A stretch of 41,409 nucleotides of DNA from Ruminococcus flavefaciens. Its GTDB lineage: Bacteria; Bacillota; Clostridia; Oscillospirales; Ruminococcaceae. This document shows positions 34,481-41,409 of this stretch, piece by piece. The DNA lies in the NCBI GenBank assembly GCA_015067005.1, contig SVNH01000007.1:1-41409 (forward strand), in the 5' to 3' direction. The position numbers were made by a program, and so were the translations under genes. Under the pieces are notes generated by a model. The model saw nothing but the letters and a program-made list of their open reading frames with translations, had not been told where the DNA came from and ran no database searches. Position 1 is the stretch's first letter. Each line of letters opens with the position of its first letter.

Positions 34481-36463
34481 TTATTCAGCTTTTGCAGAAC
34501 TTTTCTTATTTGCAGCTGTTGCAGTTTTCTTCTTGTCTGTTTCTGCTTTATCTGCACTCGCAGTCCTTTTCTTTACTGGTGCATACTTGAGATAGATTAC
34601 AGACAACGGTGCAAGAGTCATTGAGATACTTTCATCAAATCCGTGCATAGGTACGCTCTCAGATTTGAATGATTTCTCGGTCATACCAGAACCGCCGAAC
34701 TCAGTTGCGTCAGTGTTGAATACAAGTTTATATTTTCCTTTATACGGAACGCCTATCCTGTAATTGTGGCGTTCAACAGGCACAAAATTGCATACGGCGA
34801 TAATTTCCTCTCCGTTGTCATCAATACGTCTGAATGCAATTATACTCTGCTTGTAATCGTCATTTGAGATCCAGTTGAAACCGCTCCATGAGTCATCATT
34901 CTGCCACATCGGTGAATTCTCATAGTAGAACTTGTTGAGCTTTTCAGAGAAATTAAGAAGATTCCTGTGCGAATCAAATTCCATAAGATTCCAGTCAAGC
35001 TGAGTTTTGTAGTTCCACTCGTTCATCTGACCGAACTCCTGTCCCATAAACAGAAGCTTCTTTCCCGGATGTGCCATCATGTAAGCGAGGAATGCACGGT
35101 ACGATGCGAATTTCTGATCGTATTCGCCCGGCATTTTATTTATCATGGAGCACTTTCCGTATACGACCTCGTCATGTGAGATCGGGAGTATATAGTTCTC
35201 GGAAAATGCATAGAAAAACGAGAATGTAAGCTTATCATGGTTGAATGCACGATATATCGGATCAAGCGACATATAACTAAGCATATCGTTCATCCAGCCC
35301 ATATTCCACTTGAAATTGAAACCAAGTCCGCCAATATCTGTGGGCTTTGTTACAAGCGGCCATGCTGTCGATTCTTCGGCTATCATCAGAGCGTCCGGAT
35401 GCTTGAGGAATACTGCCTCGTTTAAGTGCTTGAGGAACTCAACAGCCTCAAGGTTCTCGTTGCCGCCGTATATATTTGCAGCCCATTCACCGTCGCGTCT
35501 GTCATAATCAAGGTACAGCATTGAAGCCACAGCATCAACTCTGAGACCGTCAATATGGAATTCATCGAACCAGTAATTTGCACTCGATATGAGGAACGAG
35601 CATACCTCTGCCTTGCCGTAATCGAATACTCTTGTTCCCCATGCTTTATGCTCCTTCTTGCGGTCATCGGTATACTCATAGCAGCAGGTTCCGTCGAACT
35701 CATAAAGTCCGGCTTCATCCTTAGGAAAATGCGCCGGGACCCAGTCGAGGATAATACCGATCCCTTCAGCATGGAACATATCTACCATAGTTCTGAAATC
35801 ATCCGGTGTTCCGTAACGAGAGGTAGGTGCAAAGTATCCTGTTACCTGATAGCCCCATGAGCCGTCGAACGGGTACTCAGTAAGAGGCATGAACTCAACG
35901 TGAGTATATGACATCTTCTTGAGATACGGGATGATTTCCTTTGCAAATGTTACGTAGTCAAGGAACACATCCTCACCGTAGTTCTTCCACGAACTGAGAT
36001 GCACTTCGTAAATATTGACAGGGCTCTTATAGATGATATTCTTATTCTTTGCTTCATACCACGATGAATCGTTCCATTTATAGCTGCTCTCATAGATCTT
36101 GGAAGCAGTTCCCGGACGTGTCTCATAGTGTGAAGCATAAGGATCTGCTTTAAGAAGGATCCTTCCGTCCTTTGCTTCGATACTGTATTTATAAGCATCA
36201 TACTGGGAAAGATCTGCGATCTGTACTTCCCAGATACCATCTGCGATCAGTTCCATCCTGTTATAGCTTCGGTCCCAGTTATTGAAATCGCCGACGACCG
36301 AAACGCTTACCGCATTAGGAGCCCAAACTCTGAAAGTATAAATACGCTTTTTCCCCTTCTTACTTGAATGCACTCCAAAAAATTTATATGCTTCACTATT
36401 CTTTCCCTGATAGAAAAGGTAAAGTGGAAAATCATTAGGGTTTGATAAATTATTAACTGCCAT
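34481..36463 (-). CDS. glgB: 1,4-alpha-glucan branching enzyme
   Basis: GH13 enzyme that creates alpha-1,6 branches in glycogen. 660 aa: an N-terminal CBM48 domain (about residues 20-115), the GH13 barrel with YEVHLSSWK, FDGSWGYQVTGYFAPTSRYG, nucleophile region DGLRVDAVASMLYLDY, acid/base region LMIAEEST and PISHDEV, then a C-terminal beta domain. Unusual is a Lys/Ala/Thr-rich tail of about 30 residues after LSVIYLKYAP. First gene of the glycogen operon; RBS GGAGG. Confidence 0.96.
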   Translation of the reverse strand: MAVNNLSNPNDFPLYLFYQGKNSEAYKFFGVHSSKKGKKRIYTFRVWAPNAVSVSVVGDFNNWDRSYNRMELIADGIWEVQIADLSQYDAYKYSIEAKDGRILLKADPYASHYETRPGTASKIYESSYKWNDSSWYEAKNKNIIYKSPVNIYEVHLSSWKNYGEDVFLDYVTFAKEIIPYLKKMSYTHVEFMPLTEYPFDGSWGYQVTGYFAPTSRYGTPDDFRTMVDMFHAEGIGIILDWVPAHFPKDEAGLYEFDGTCCYEYTDDRKKEHKAWGTRVFDYGKAEVCSFLISSANYWFDEFHIDGLRVDAVASMLYLDYDRRDGEWAANIYGGNENLEAVEFLKHLNEAVFLKHPDALMIAEESTAWPLVTKPTDIGGLGFNFKWNMGWMNDMLSYMSLDPIYRAFNHDKLTFSFFYAFSENYILPISHDEVVYGKCSMINKMPGEYDQKFASYRAFLAYMMAHPGKKLLFMGQEFGQMNEWNYKTQLDWNLMEFDSHRNLLNFSEKLNKFYYENSPMWQNDDSWSGFNWISNDDYKQSIIAFRRIDDNGEEIIAVCNFVPVERHNYRIGVPYKGKYKLVFNTDATEFGGSGMTEKSFKSESVPMHGFDESISMTLAPLSVIYLKYAPVKKRTASADKAETDKKKTATAANKKSSAKAE

Positions 36464-36488
36464 AATTCAGCCTCCTTTGCATAATTAC

Positions 36489-36517
36489 ATTTTAACAGAA
36501 TTTACCTAATTATTCAA
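36489..36517 (-). promoter_or_regulatory. Promoter of the glycogen operon
   Basis: TTGAAT (36512-36517), 17-bp spacer, TAAAAT (36489-36494), about 25 bp before glgB. Confidence 0.7.
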
Positions 36518-36575
36518 GCTTTTTCGTAAATCGCGTAAAAATTTCAGACGATACGCTAATTTTGCCCATATGATT

Positions 36576-36644
36576 TAGTGCATTTTGCCATATTTATTCT
36601 AAGCAATCCCCGATCAGGTTTGTTAAAATGCACACATTGCACTA
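36576..36644. repeat. Nested inverted repeats between spoIIE and glgB
   Basis: TAGTGCA (36576-36582) pairs with TGCACTA (36638-36644), and overlapping GTGCATTTT (36578-36586) pairs with AAAATGCAC (36625-36633). The two pairings exclude each other. No T run follows, so it is not a standard spoIIE terminator; it could also be an operator upstream of the glg promoter. Confidence 0.4.
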
Positions 36645-36648
36645 TTTT

Positions 36649-38886
36649 TTAGTTCCTTTTTACGCGCATTCCTATCACTGTTACATCATCCGCACGGGAT
36701 GCTGCTGTAAAGGTATCGGATTTGGCACAGATGTCGTCTACTATTTTTTTCAGATCACTCTCACTCATAAGCAATTCCTTTATGTAAAGATACTCATTTT
36801 CGCTGATACCGTCTGAGCACATTATCAATATATCCCCTTCCTCGAAATCATATTCCCTGCTGAATACCTCCGAGTGTTCATATATACCTATCGGGAAAGT
36901 CGGAGAGGATATTTTTATAACACTGTTCCTGTGTCTGATAAGAGTTGATGCCGCTCCTGATTTTATTACGGTAAGTCCGCAGGTATCAAGATCAACTTTT
37001 ACTGCATCAAGAGTTGCAAAGCTTTCGTCCTGCGATTTTGTCACCATTATTGAATTTATCATCCCGATCGCTGAATTGTAATTCACTCCGCTGCTGACAA
37101 GTCTGCGGAACATCTTCACTACTATCTGCGATTCAACTGCTGCTTTTCTTCCAGTGCCCATTCCATCAGAGAGCACTGCATACACCGAGCCTGTACCGTC
37201 ACTGAAAAAGACTGTCGAATCGCCGTTATCGCCGCTTTTATCCGCACTCCTTGAAGTACAGTATACGTCAACATCGTACTGCGGCTTTTCGTAGATCCTT
37301 ACGCGTATCTCCTTCCCGGAATTTACCGGCTCTGACACATTCAGAGGTATCCTCAGCTCATCTGATATCAAGTCGCATACTCTCATATAATTCTGCTGCG
37401 AATCCTTATAGTCAAAATAGAGTTCAATTATCAGCCGGTCGCGGTCGTTATAGTAAGCTATGACATTATTGTGATCGACTCCGAATTTTCGCAGCTTCAC
37501 ACTGACCGCACTGCTCGTTTTCTCAGAGTATCTAACATCAAGTCTTTTGCTCGCGGCAGCTATCATTTCTTCCATTATCCGCAGCTGTTCAAACATCAGC
37601 AGTCTGTTCTCATGGAACCGCGCTTCAAGCATTCTTGCAGTTATACGTTCGCGCATACTGTCATCAAGTGCTGTGCATATCTCGCTCTTATGAAGACATT
37701 CATCGAGTTCATGCGGAAAATTCTCTTCTGAATACTCTGCTGATTCTGAGAATCTTCTCAATACACTCAGCGTCAGGGCATTATGTGCCTTCAGGCACGT
37801 AAGCCGCTTGAAACAGCCCGCACATATCTTCTCTGTGATACTTTCAGCTGCATTGCCGTGATCTGCATTCTTTGCAAGAAGCTGTGCTATCTTCTCCGAT
37901 TCTTCACGGACTGTCCCGATAGAATCCGACATGAAACTCATTCGTGTGTGCATAAGCTCAGGCAGCGCTGCACTATCGCAGTCCGGACGTTTTACCCATT
38001 TATCCGAGTATAACGGCGCAGCGACCGTGAATATTACTGACGCTGCTATGACGTTTACCATAACGCTTATACTCTGATCTGTAACGCCTGTTATCACCAT
38101 AAGAACAAACTCTGAGCATGAAAATACAAATGCCGACATCATACTTCCGCGCTTGTTAAAATAACCGGTAAGCATTCCAGCCACTGGCAGAAGCACCACG
38201 CTCATACCATGATCAGGCGATGCAAGAAATGCTCCGCAGGCTGTTAATGCAGCGCATAATACGCCGCCAGTCTGCCCATAATAATATGCGCCTGTTATCG
38301 TTACTATTACGCCGATAAGAAGTCCGGCATTAACAATCGGTACTTTTACCGAGCAAAGCGCGGCTACTATGATCGTATACACAACTGCATATGCGGTTCC
38401 GCGCGATGAACTCAGGTCGATAACTGTCCTGTTTCTAAGACTTTCCATTATCACCACTGCCGAATATGCCGTCAGTCCTGACAGCGAGCCGTAAAACGCA
38501 TAAAACAGCAGCTTATATACTACCTCGCCTATCAGCGCTGATACTGCTGCTCCGGAAAGAAATATACTCACAGCGGTAGTTATCCCGCAGAATCTCGGTT
38601 CTTTTTTCGTATCAAAAAACAGCTTCGTTATCAGTATCATGAGCATTGCTGATATCTTCACTATATTTCTGCCCACATTTTCGCCAAGTATACTATGTAC
38701 AAGACTTCCAGTCAGCACCGCTGCTGAGTACGGCAGGCTCAACGCGCCGGCAAGAGATATATCCGTAAACGATGCTACTCCCGCAAGCTGAGTTTCCGAA
38801 AGAATAAATCCTGACGTTAATGCAAGCACAAATCCGACTGCCGACTCCGCAGCTGTACGCTCTCCGTTGTTTAGTGTATTGATCAT
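36649..38886 (-). CDS. spoIIE: Stage II sporulation protein E
   Basis: 745 aa. The N-terminal half (to about residue 300) has about ten transmembrane segments. The central region (300-530) contains the Cys-rich CAGCFKRLTCLKAH. The C-terminal PP2C-type phosphatase (about 540-745) has metal-binding LSDGMGTG, IKSGAAST and MCSDGISE. In Bacillus SpoIIE localises to the polar septum and dephosphorylates SpoIIAA-P, releasing sigma-F in the forespore. Presence with yunB suggests this lineage keeps at least part of the sporulation programme. Start by AGGGTG upstream. Confidence 0.96.
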   Translation of the reverse strand: MINTLNNGERTAAESAVGFVLALTSGFILSETQLAGVASFTDISLAGALSLPYSAAVLTGSLVHSILGENVGRNIVKISAMLMILITKLFFDTKKEPRFCGITTAVSIFLSGAAVSALIGEVVYKLLFYAFYGSLSGLTAYSAVVIMESLRNRTVIDLSSSRGTAYAVVYTIIVAALCSVKVPIVNAGLLIGVIVTITGAYYYGQTGGVLCAALTACGAFLASPDHGMSVVLLPVAGMLTGYFNKRGSMMSAFVFSCSEFVLMVITGVTDQSISVMVNVIAASVIFTVAAPLYSDKWVKRPDCDSAALPELMHTRMSFMSDSIGTVREESEKIAQLLAKNADHGNAAESITEKICAGCFKRLTCLKAHNALTLSVLRRFSESAEYSEENFPHELDECLHKSEICTALDDSMRERITARMLEARFHENRLLMFEQLRIMEEMIAAASKRLDVRYSEKTSSAVSVKLRKFGVDHNNVIAYYNDRDRLIIELYFDYKDSQQNYMRVCDLISDELRIPLNVSEPVNSGKEIRVRIYEKPQYDVDVYCTSRSADKSGDNGDSTVFFSDGTGSVYAVLSDGMGTGRKAAVESQIVVKMFRRLVSSGVNYNSAIGMINSIMVTKSQDESFATLDAVKVDLDTCGLTVIKSGAASTLIRHRNSVIKISSPTFPIGIYEHSEVFSREYDFEEGDILIMCSDGISENEYLYIKELLMSESDLKKIVDDICAKSDTFTAASRADDVTVIGMRVKRN

Positions 38887-38939
38887 TTTATCACCCTGTC
38901 TTTTGTTCTTTTCCGATATGCATACTATCGGTATATTAC

Positions 38940-38972
38940 ATTATAACACCCTCTTATAATGAATTTTGTCAT
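38940..38972 (-). promoter_or_regulatory. Spo0A-type promoter of spoIIE
   Basis: A perfect TATAAT (38940-38945) is separated by 21 bp from ATGACA (38967-38972), too far for ordinary sigma-A use. TGACAAA (38965-38971, minus strand) matches the 0A box TGNCGAA at six of seven positions. The B. subtilis spoIIE and spoIIG promoters have the same long spacer and are activated by Spo0A-P. Confidence 0.55.
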
Positions 38973-39245
38973 TTTTTCTGCTAAAACACATACAGCATTG
39001 ATAAACTCCCGAAGTTATGTGCTGTTCTTATATATAAATCTTGCCCCTGAGTGTTTCAAAGCACTCAGGGGCATTGTGTTTATTATTTTGCTAAGCTAAA
39101 CAGGTTTTAAATCAACACTCTTCATAGCTTTCCAACTCTCTACAAAAGCTATAAAATCATTATATATGGTAAATGTCTGCAAGTACCGAAAATCGTATGT
39201 TTTCTCCGTCCTTGATCATCATGCACAGCTTATTCATTGCAAAAT
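38973..39245. other. Intergenic region between DUF3795-like gene and spoIIE
   Basis: Apart from the hairpin at 39043-39072 this AT-rich stretch shows no gene or recognisable RNA. An ACAGCA/TGCTGT inverted repeat lies at about 38991-39024. Confidence 0.4.
39043..39072 (-). terminator. Probable terminator of the ksgA operon
   Basis: Perfect 11-bp stem (39043-39053 with 39062-39072, GCCCCTGAGTG arm). The tail on the minus strand (AAGATTTATAT) is poor in T, so efficiency is uncertain. Confidence 0.6.
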
Positions 39246-39683
39246 TCATCTCTTTTTATACACTATAAGCTCAGGCTCTGAGCCGTCAACGCTGTAACTG
39301 CATACAAGTATGAAAGTCGTATCAGCTACAACTCCGTAGCATACGCCCATATCTGCAAATTTTATCTGCGTTCCAAGATATATCCTGCTGCCATCCAGAA
39401 ACTTCACTTTCTCGCCGCTCGGAAGCGGATAAGCAAGATCTACGAATGAACCGGGCAGTTCATATAGCTTTTCTGCCGCAGGTATACCATTGCTTTCAAG
39501 AAGTGTATTTATCTCACCGAGCAGTACCTGCTTAAATTCGCTATACTTCTCCCGACCGCCTACACTTATATACTGCGCCGCAACACAGGTACCTCCGAAA
39601 GGTCTGCCGCAGGTCTCAGCACATCCCTTACAATTATCGCTATAAGTACATTTATCGCAGTTTGCTCCGCATATCGTTCCCAT
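39246..39683 (-). CDS. DUF3795-like cysteine-rich protein
   Basis: 145 aa. The N-terminal third is packed with cysteines (C5, C9, C12, then NCKGCAETCGRPFGGTC), like the DUF3795 domain, probably binding zinc or an iron-sulfur cluster. The rest (about 40-145) is an unassigned alpha/beta domain with SGEKVKFLDGSRIYLGTQ. No signal peptide. Last gene of the operon with ksgA, 14 bp away. Biochemical role unknown. Confidence 0.8.
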   Translation of the reverse strand: MGTICGANCDKCTYSDNCKGCAETCGRPFGGTCVAAQYISVGGREKYSEFKQVLLGEINTLLESNGIPAAEKLYELPGSFVDLAYPLPSGEKVKFLDGSRIYLGTQIKFADMGVCYGVVADTTFILVCSYSVDGSEPELIVYKKR

Positions 39684-39697
39684 GCTGTCATCCCCTT

Positions 39698-40561
39698 TTA
39701 ATGCTGTAAAAGCTTTCTGAGTTCACAGGTGAATCCCATAAGAGAATCCAGATCAAGACTCTCAAGACGTGTATTTTCATTAAGTCCGGTCGCTCTGAGC
39801 GCTTCATATACGCAGTCCTTGGGAATCCCCATTTGCGATGATACTGCATTTGCAGCTGTCTTTCTGCGCTGCGAGAAGCCGCTCTTCACTACCTTGAAAA
39901 AGAACTTCTCTTCATCTTCCGGAAGCTTAGGTTCACTGTATGGATCTATTCTTATAACAGCAGAATCAACATTCGGCGCAGGCATGAAGCTTCCTCTTGA
40001 TACTCCGAAAAGCTGCTTTGCCCTGCCATAATAATTCACGGCAACTGTTATTGCTCCAGATTCGCGTGAACCTACCTCAGCACAAAGTCTCTGCGCTGCT
40101 TCCTTCTGCACCATTACTGTTATCGAATCGACCGGCAGTCTACTTTCAAGCAGCAGCATTATTACCGGCGAGGTTATATAGTAAGGCAGATTTGCACACA
40201 CCGCCGTTCTCAGACCTGCAAATTCTTCATTTATTATCCTGTGAAGATCGCACTTCATAACGTCCGCATTGATTATCTTCACATTATTGAACTCTGCAAG
40301 TGTTTCGTCAAGTATCGGAAGAAGCCGCGTATCTATCTCGATAGCTGTGACCTTATCCGCACGTCTGGCAAGTTCAGCTGTGAGTACACCTATGCCCGTT
40401 CCTACCTCAAGCACTCCATAGCCTTCGGCTGCATTGCCGTATTCAGCTATCTTAGGACATATATCCGGATTGATTATGAAATTCTGTCCGAGCCCTTTTG
40501 AAAAGCTGAACCCGTGGCGTGAGAGTATTTCCTTTACTGTTCCTATGTTGGTAAGATTCAT
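39698..40561 (-). CDS. rsmA: 16S rRNA dimethyladenosine transferase KsgA (RsmA)
   Basis: Dimethylates two adjacent adenines (A1518/A1519, E. coli numbering) near the 3' end of 16S rRNA. 287 aa with KGLGQNFIINP, SAM motif LEVGTGIGVLT, CANLPYYITSPVIM (the NLPY active-site motif) and MVQKEAAQRL. The frame is open upstream, but the start MNLTNIGTVKEIL has AGGAG at good distance and matches the family. It lies 4 bp after the small hypothetical gene. Confidence 0.96.
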   Translation of the reverse strand: MNLTNIGTVKEILSRHGFSFSKGLGQNFIINPDICPKIAEYGNAAEGYGVLEVGTGIGVLTAELARRADKVTAIEIDTRLLPILDETLAEFNNVKIINADVMKCDLHRIINEEFAGLRTAVCANLPYYITSPVIMLLLESRLPVDSITVMVQKEAAQRLCAEVGSRESGAITVAVNYYGRAKQLFGVSRGSFMPAPNVDSAVIRIDPYSEPKLPEDEEKFFFKVVKSGFSQRRKTAANAVSSQMGIPKDCVYEALRATGLNENTRLESLDLDSLMGFTCELRKLLQH

Positions 40562-40565
40562 ATTT

Positions 40566-40835
40566 TCACTCCTGTACAGTATGACGCTCTTTCTGTGAAA
40601 ACTCAGACTGCTTTGCATCATTGAGTTTATTCATATCGTTGACAAGGTAATCAGCAGAACGATAAGCGTGCTGAAAATCCGTGTCTTTGAAATAGAATTT
40701 CAGGTCTACATAATCGCCGTCGATCATAATGTCGATCTGCTTTATCTGACGTCCCGGATGCTTCTCTCCGGCATATTTTATGTATTCGTCGATCTCAGAA
40801 CGCTGCATTTCTCCGCCAATAACATTGATCTTCAT
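40566..40835 (-). CDS. Conserved-looking 89-aa protein, function unknown
   Basis: I do not recognise a characterised family. The sequence alternates short strands and helices (MKINVIGGEMQRSEIDEYI, then IDIMIDGDYVDLKFYFKD) and ends in a charged tail. No signal peptide or membrane segment. RBS GAAAGGAAG precedes the start. It sits between the FAD oxidoreductase (21 bp) and ksgA (4 bp), so it is translated as part of that operon. Confidence 0.75.
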   Translation of the reverse strand: MKINVIGGEMQRSEIDEYIKYAGEKHPGRQIKQIDIMIDGDYVDLKFYFKDTDFQHAYRSADYLVNDMNKLNDAKQSEFSQKERHTVQE

Positions 40836-40856
40836 AGCACTCTTCCTTTCTTATGC

Positions 40857-41409
40857 TTATACTCCTTCATTAATGGTGTGTATTACTTCCTCTGCACATT
40901 TCATTCCGTCAACAGCTGCGGTTATTATACCGCCGGCATAGCCTGCTCCCTCTCCGCAAGGATAAAGTCCGCGGACTGAAACCGAATTCAGATGCTCATT
41001 TCTGTTTATTCTCACGGGAGAACTGCTTCTGCTTTCAACTCCTGTGAGGACAGCATCAGGCGAATCAAATCCCGCTATCTTTTTACCCATTTCTTTAAGA
41101 CCCTGCCTGAGTGTATCGCATACAAAATCCGGAAGATACTCCTCAGGTGACGCGATCCTTACAGCCGGACGGTACGAGGGGGTTACCTTTCCGAAGCCTT
41201 CACAGGAAGTCCTTTCCATAAATGCCCCGACTGTTATCGCAGGTGCGCTGTAATCACTTCCGCCTGCTATAAATGCTTTCTCTTCGATCTCACGCTGGAA
41301 ATACATTCCGGCAAGCGGATGCTCACTCTTATAATCTGATGTATCTATGTTCACAAGCAATGCACTGTTTGAGTTTTCTGCATCACGCGCAAAACAACTC
41401 ATACCGTTT
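40857..41409 (-). CDS. NAD(P)/FAD-dependent dehydrogenase, C-terminal part (runs off the window)
   Basis: About 184 residues of the C-terminal end are present; the frame stays open to the right edge (residues before the first internal Met read Asn-Gly), so the true start lies outside. NGMSCFARDAENSNSALLVN, the STPY-like VTPSYRPAV region and the final GLYPCGEGAGYAGGIITAAVDG with the FAD-binding GEGAGYAGG match the uncharacterised FAD-dependent dehydrogenases of COG2509. Upstream partner of the ksgA operon. Substrate unknown. Confidence 0.88.
   Translation of the reverse strand, partial: NGMSCFARDAENSNSALLVNIDTSDYKSEHPLAGMYFQREIEEKAFIAGGSDYSAPAITVGAFMERTSCEGFGKVTPSYRPAVRIASPEEYLPDFVCDTLRQGLKEMGKKIAGFDSPDAVLTGVESRSSSPVRINRNEHLNSVSVRGLYPCGEGAGYAGGIITAAVDGMKCAEEVIHTINEGV

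Noticed and set aside
1..41409. CRISPR arrays, IS elements, prophage or integration sites
   Set aside because: No regularly spaced repeats, transposase or integrase frames, or direct repeats at the two tRNA genes were seen.

Overview
The window looks like chromosomal DNA of a low-to-mid GC, endospore-lineage Firmicute of the Ruminococcus/Oscillospiraceae type. Pointers are spoIIE and yunB, a four-gene glgB-glgC-glgD-glgA glycogen cluster, a sodium-pump oxaloacetate decarboxylase with a separate biotin carrier, near-consensus sigma-A promoters (TTGACA-N17-TATAAT), GGAGG-type ribosome binding sites and intrinsic terminators. No phage, IS element or CRISPR array was seen. Most genes are on the minus strand.

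Layout, left to right. 115-6051 (-): a housekeeping operon read as PDZ/DUF512 radical-SAM protein, der, plsY, gpsA, then an asparagine synthase whose glutaminase half is truncated. 6153-6819 (-): yceD-like DUF177 gene and rpmF. 6914-8753 (-): an orphan P-loop protein and pgi. 8891-11094 (-): two neighbouring D-Ala-D-Ala carboxypeptidase homologues, one serine type (S11) and one zinc type (M15B/VanY), both with substituted catalytic residues; the VanY-like gene has a leader of about 850 nt. 12046-12467 (-): a promoter, a strongly structured non-coding region and a terminator, probably an ncRNA gene. 12638-16093 (-): oxaloacetate decarboxylase operon. 16393-17046 (+): yunB. 17077-20540 (-): heterodimeric ABC exporter. 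20616-20691 (-): tRNA-Pro(GGG). 20819-21544 (-): aquaporin. 21627-24074 (-): surface protein, sortase and membrane protein with overlapping reading frames. 24243-25989 (-): an ExbB/TolQ-like channel protein, an ExbD-like protein and a third single-span protein. 26163-26248 (+): tRNA-Leu(CAA). 26460-29073 (-): SulP transporter with a C-terminal extension, overlapped by a GNAT acetyltransferase. 29222-30508 (+): GH25 lysozyme lipoprotein. 30641-36463 (-): glycogen operon. 36649-38886 (-): spoIIE behind a Spo0A-type promoter. 39246 to the right edge (-): FAD oxidoreductase (partial), an 89-aa protein, ksgA and a DUF3795-like protein.

The genes fall into core functions (GTPase Der, phospholipid synthesis, L32, KsgA, tRNAs), carbon and energy metabolism (pgi, glycogen cycle, Na+-pumping decarboxylase) and cell envelope or sporulation (pseudo-DD-peptidases, sortase unit, ExbBD-like unit, GH25, yunB, spoIIE). 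The least explained parts are the paired degenerate DD-carboxypeptidases, the neighbouring structured RNA, and the ExbBD-like channel next to the sortase unit in what should be a single-membrane bacterium.
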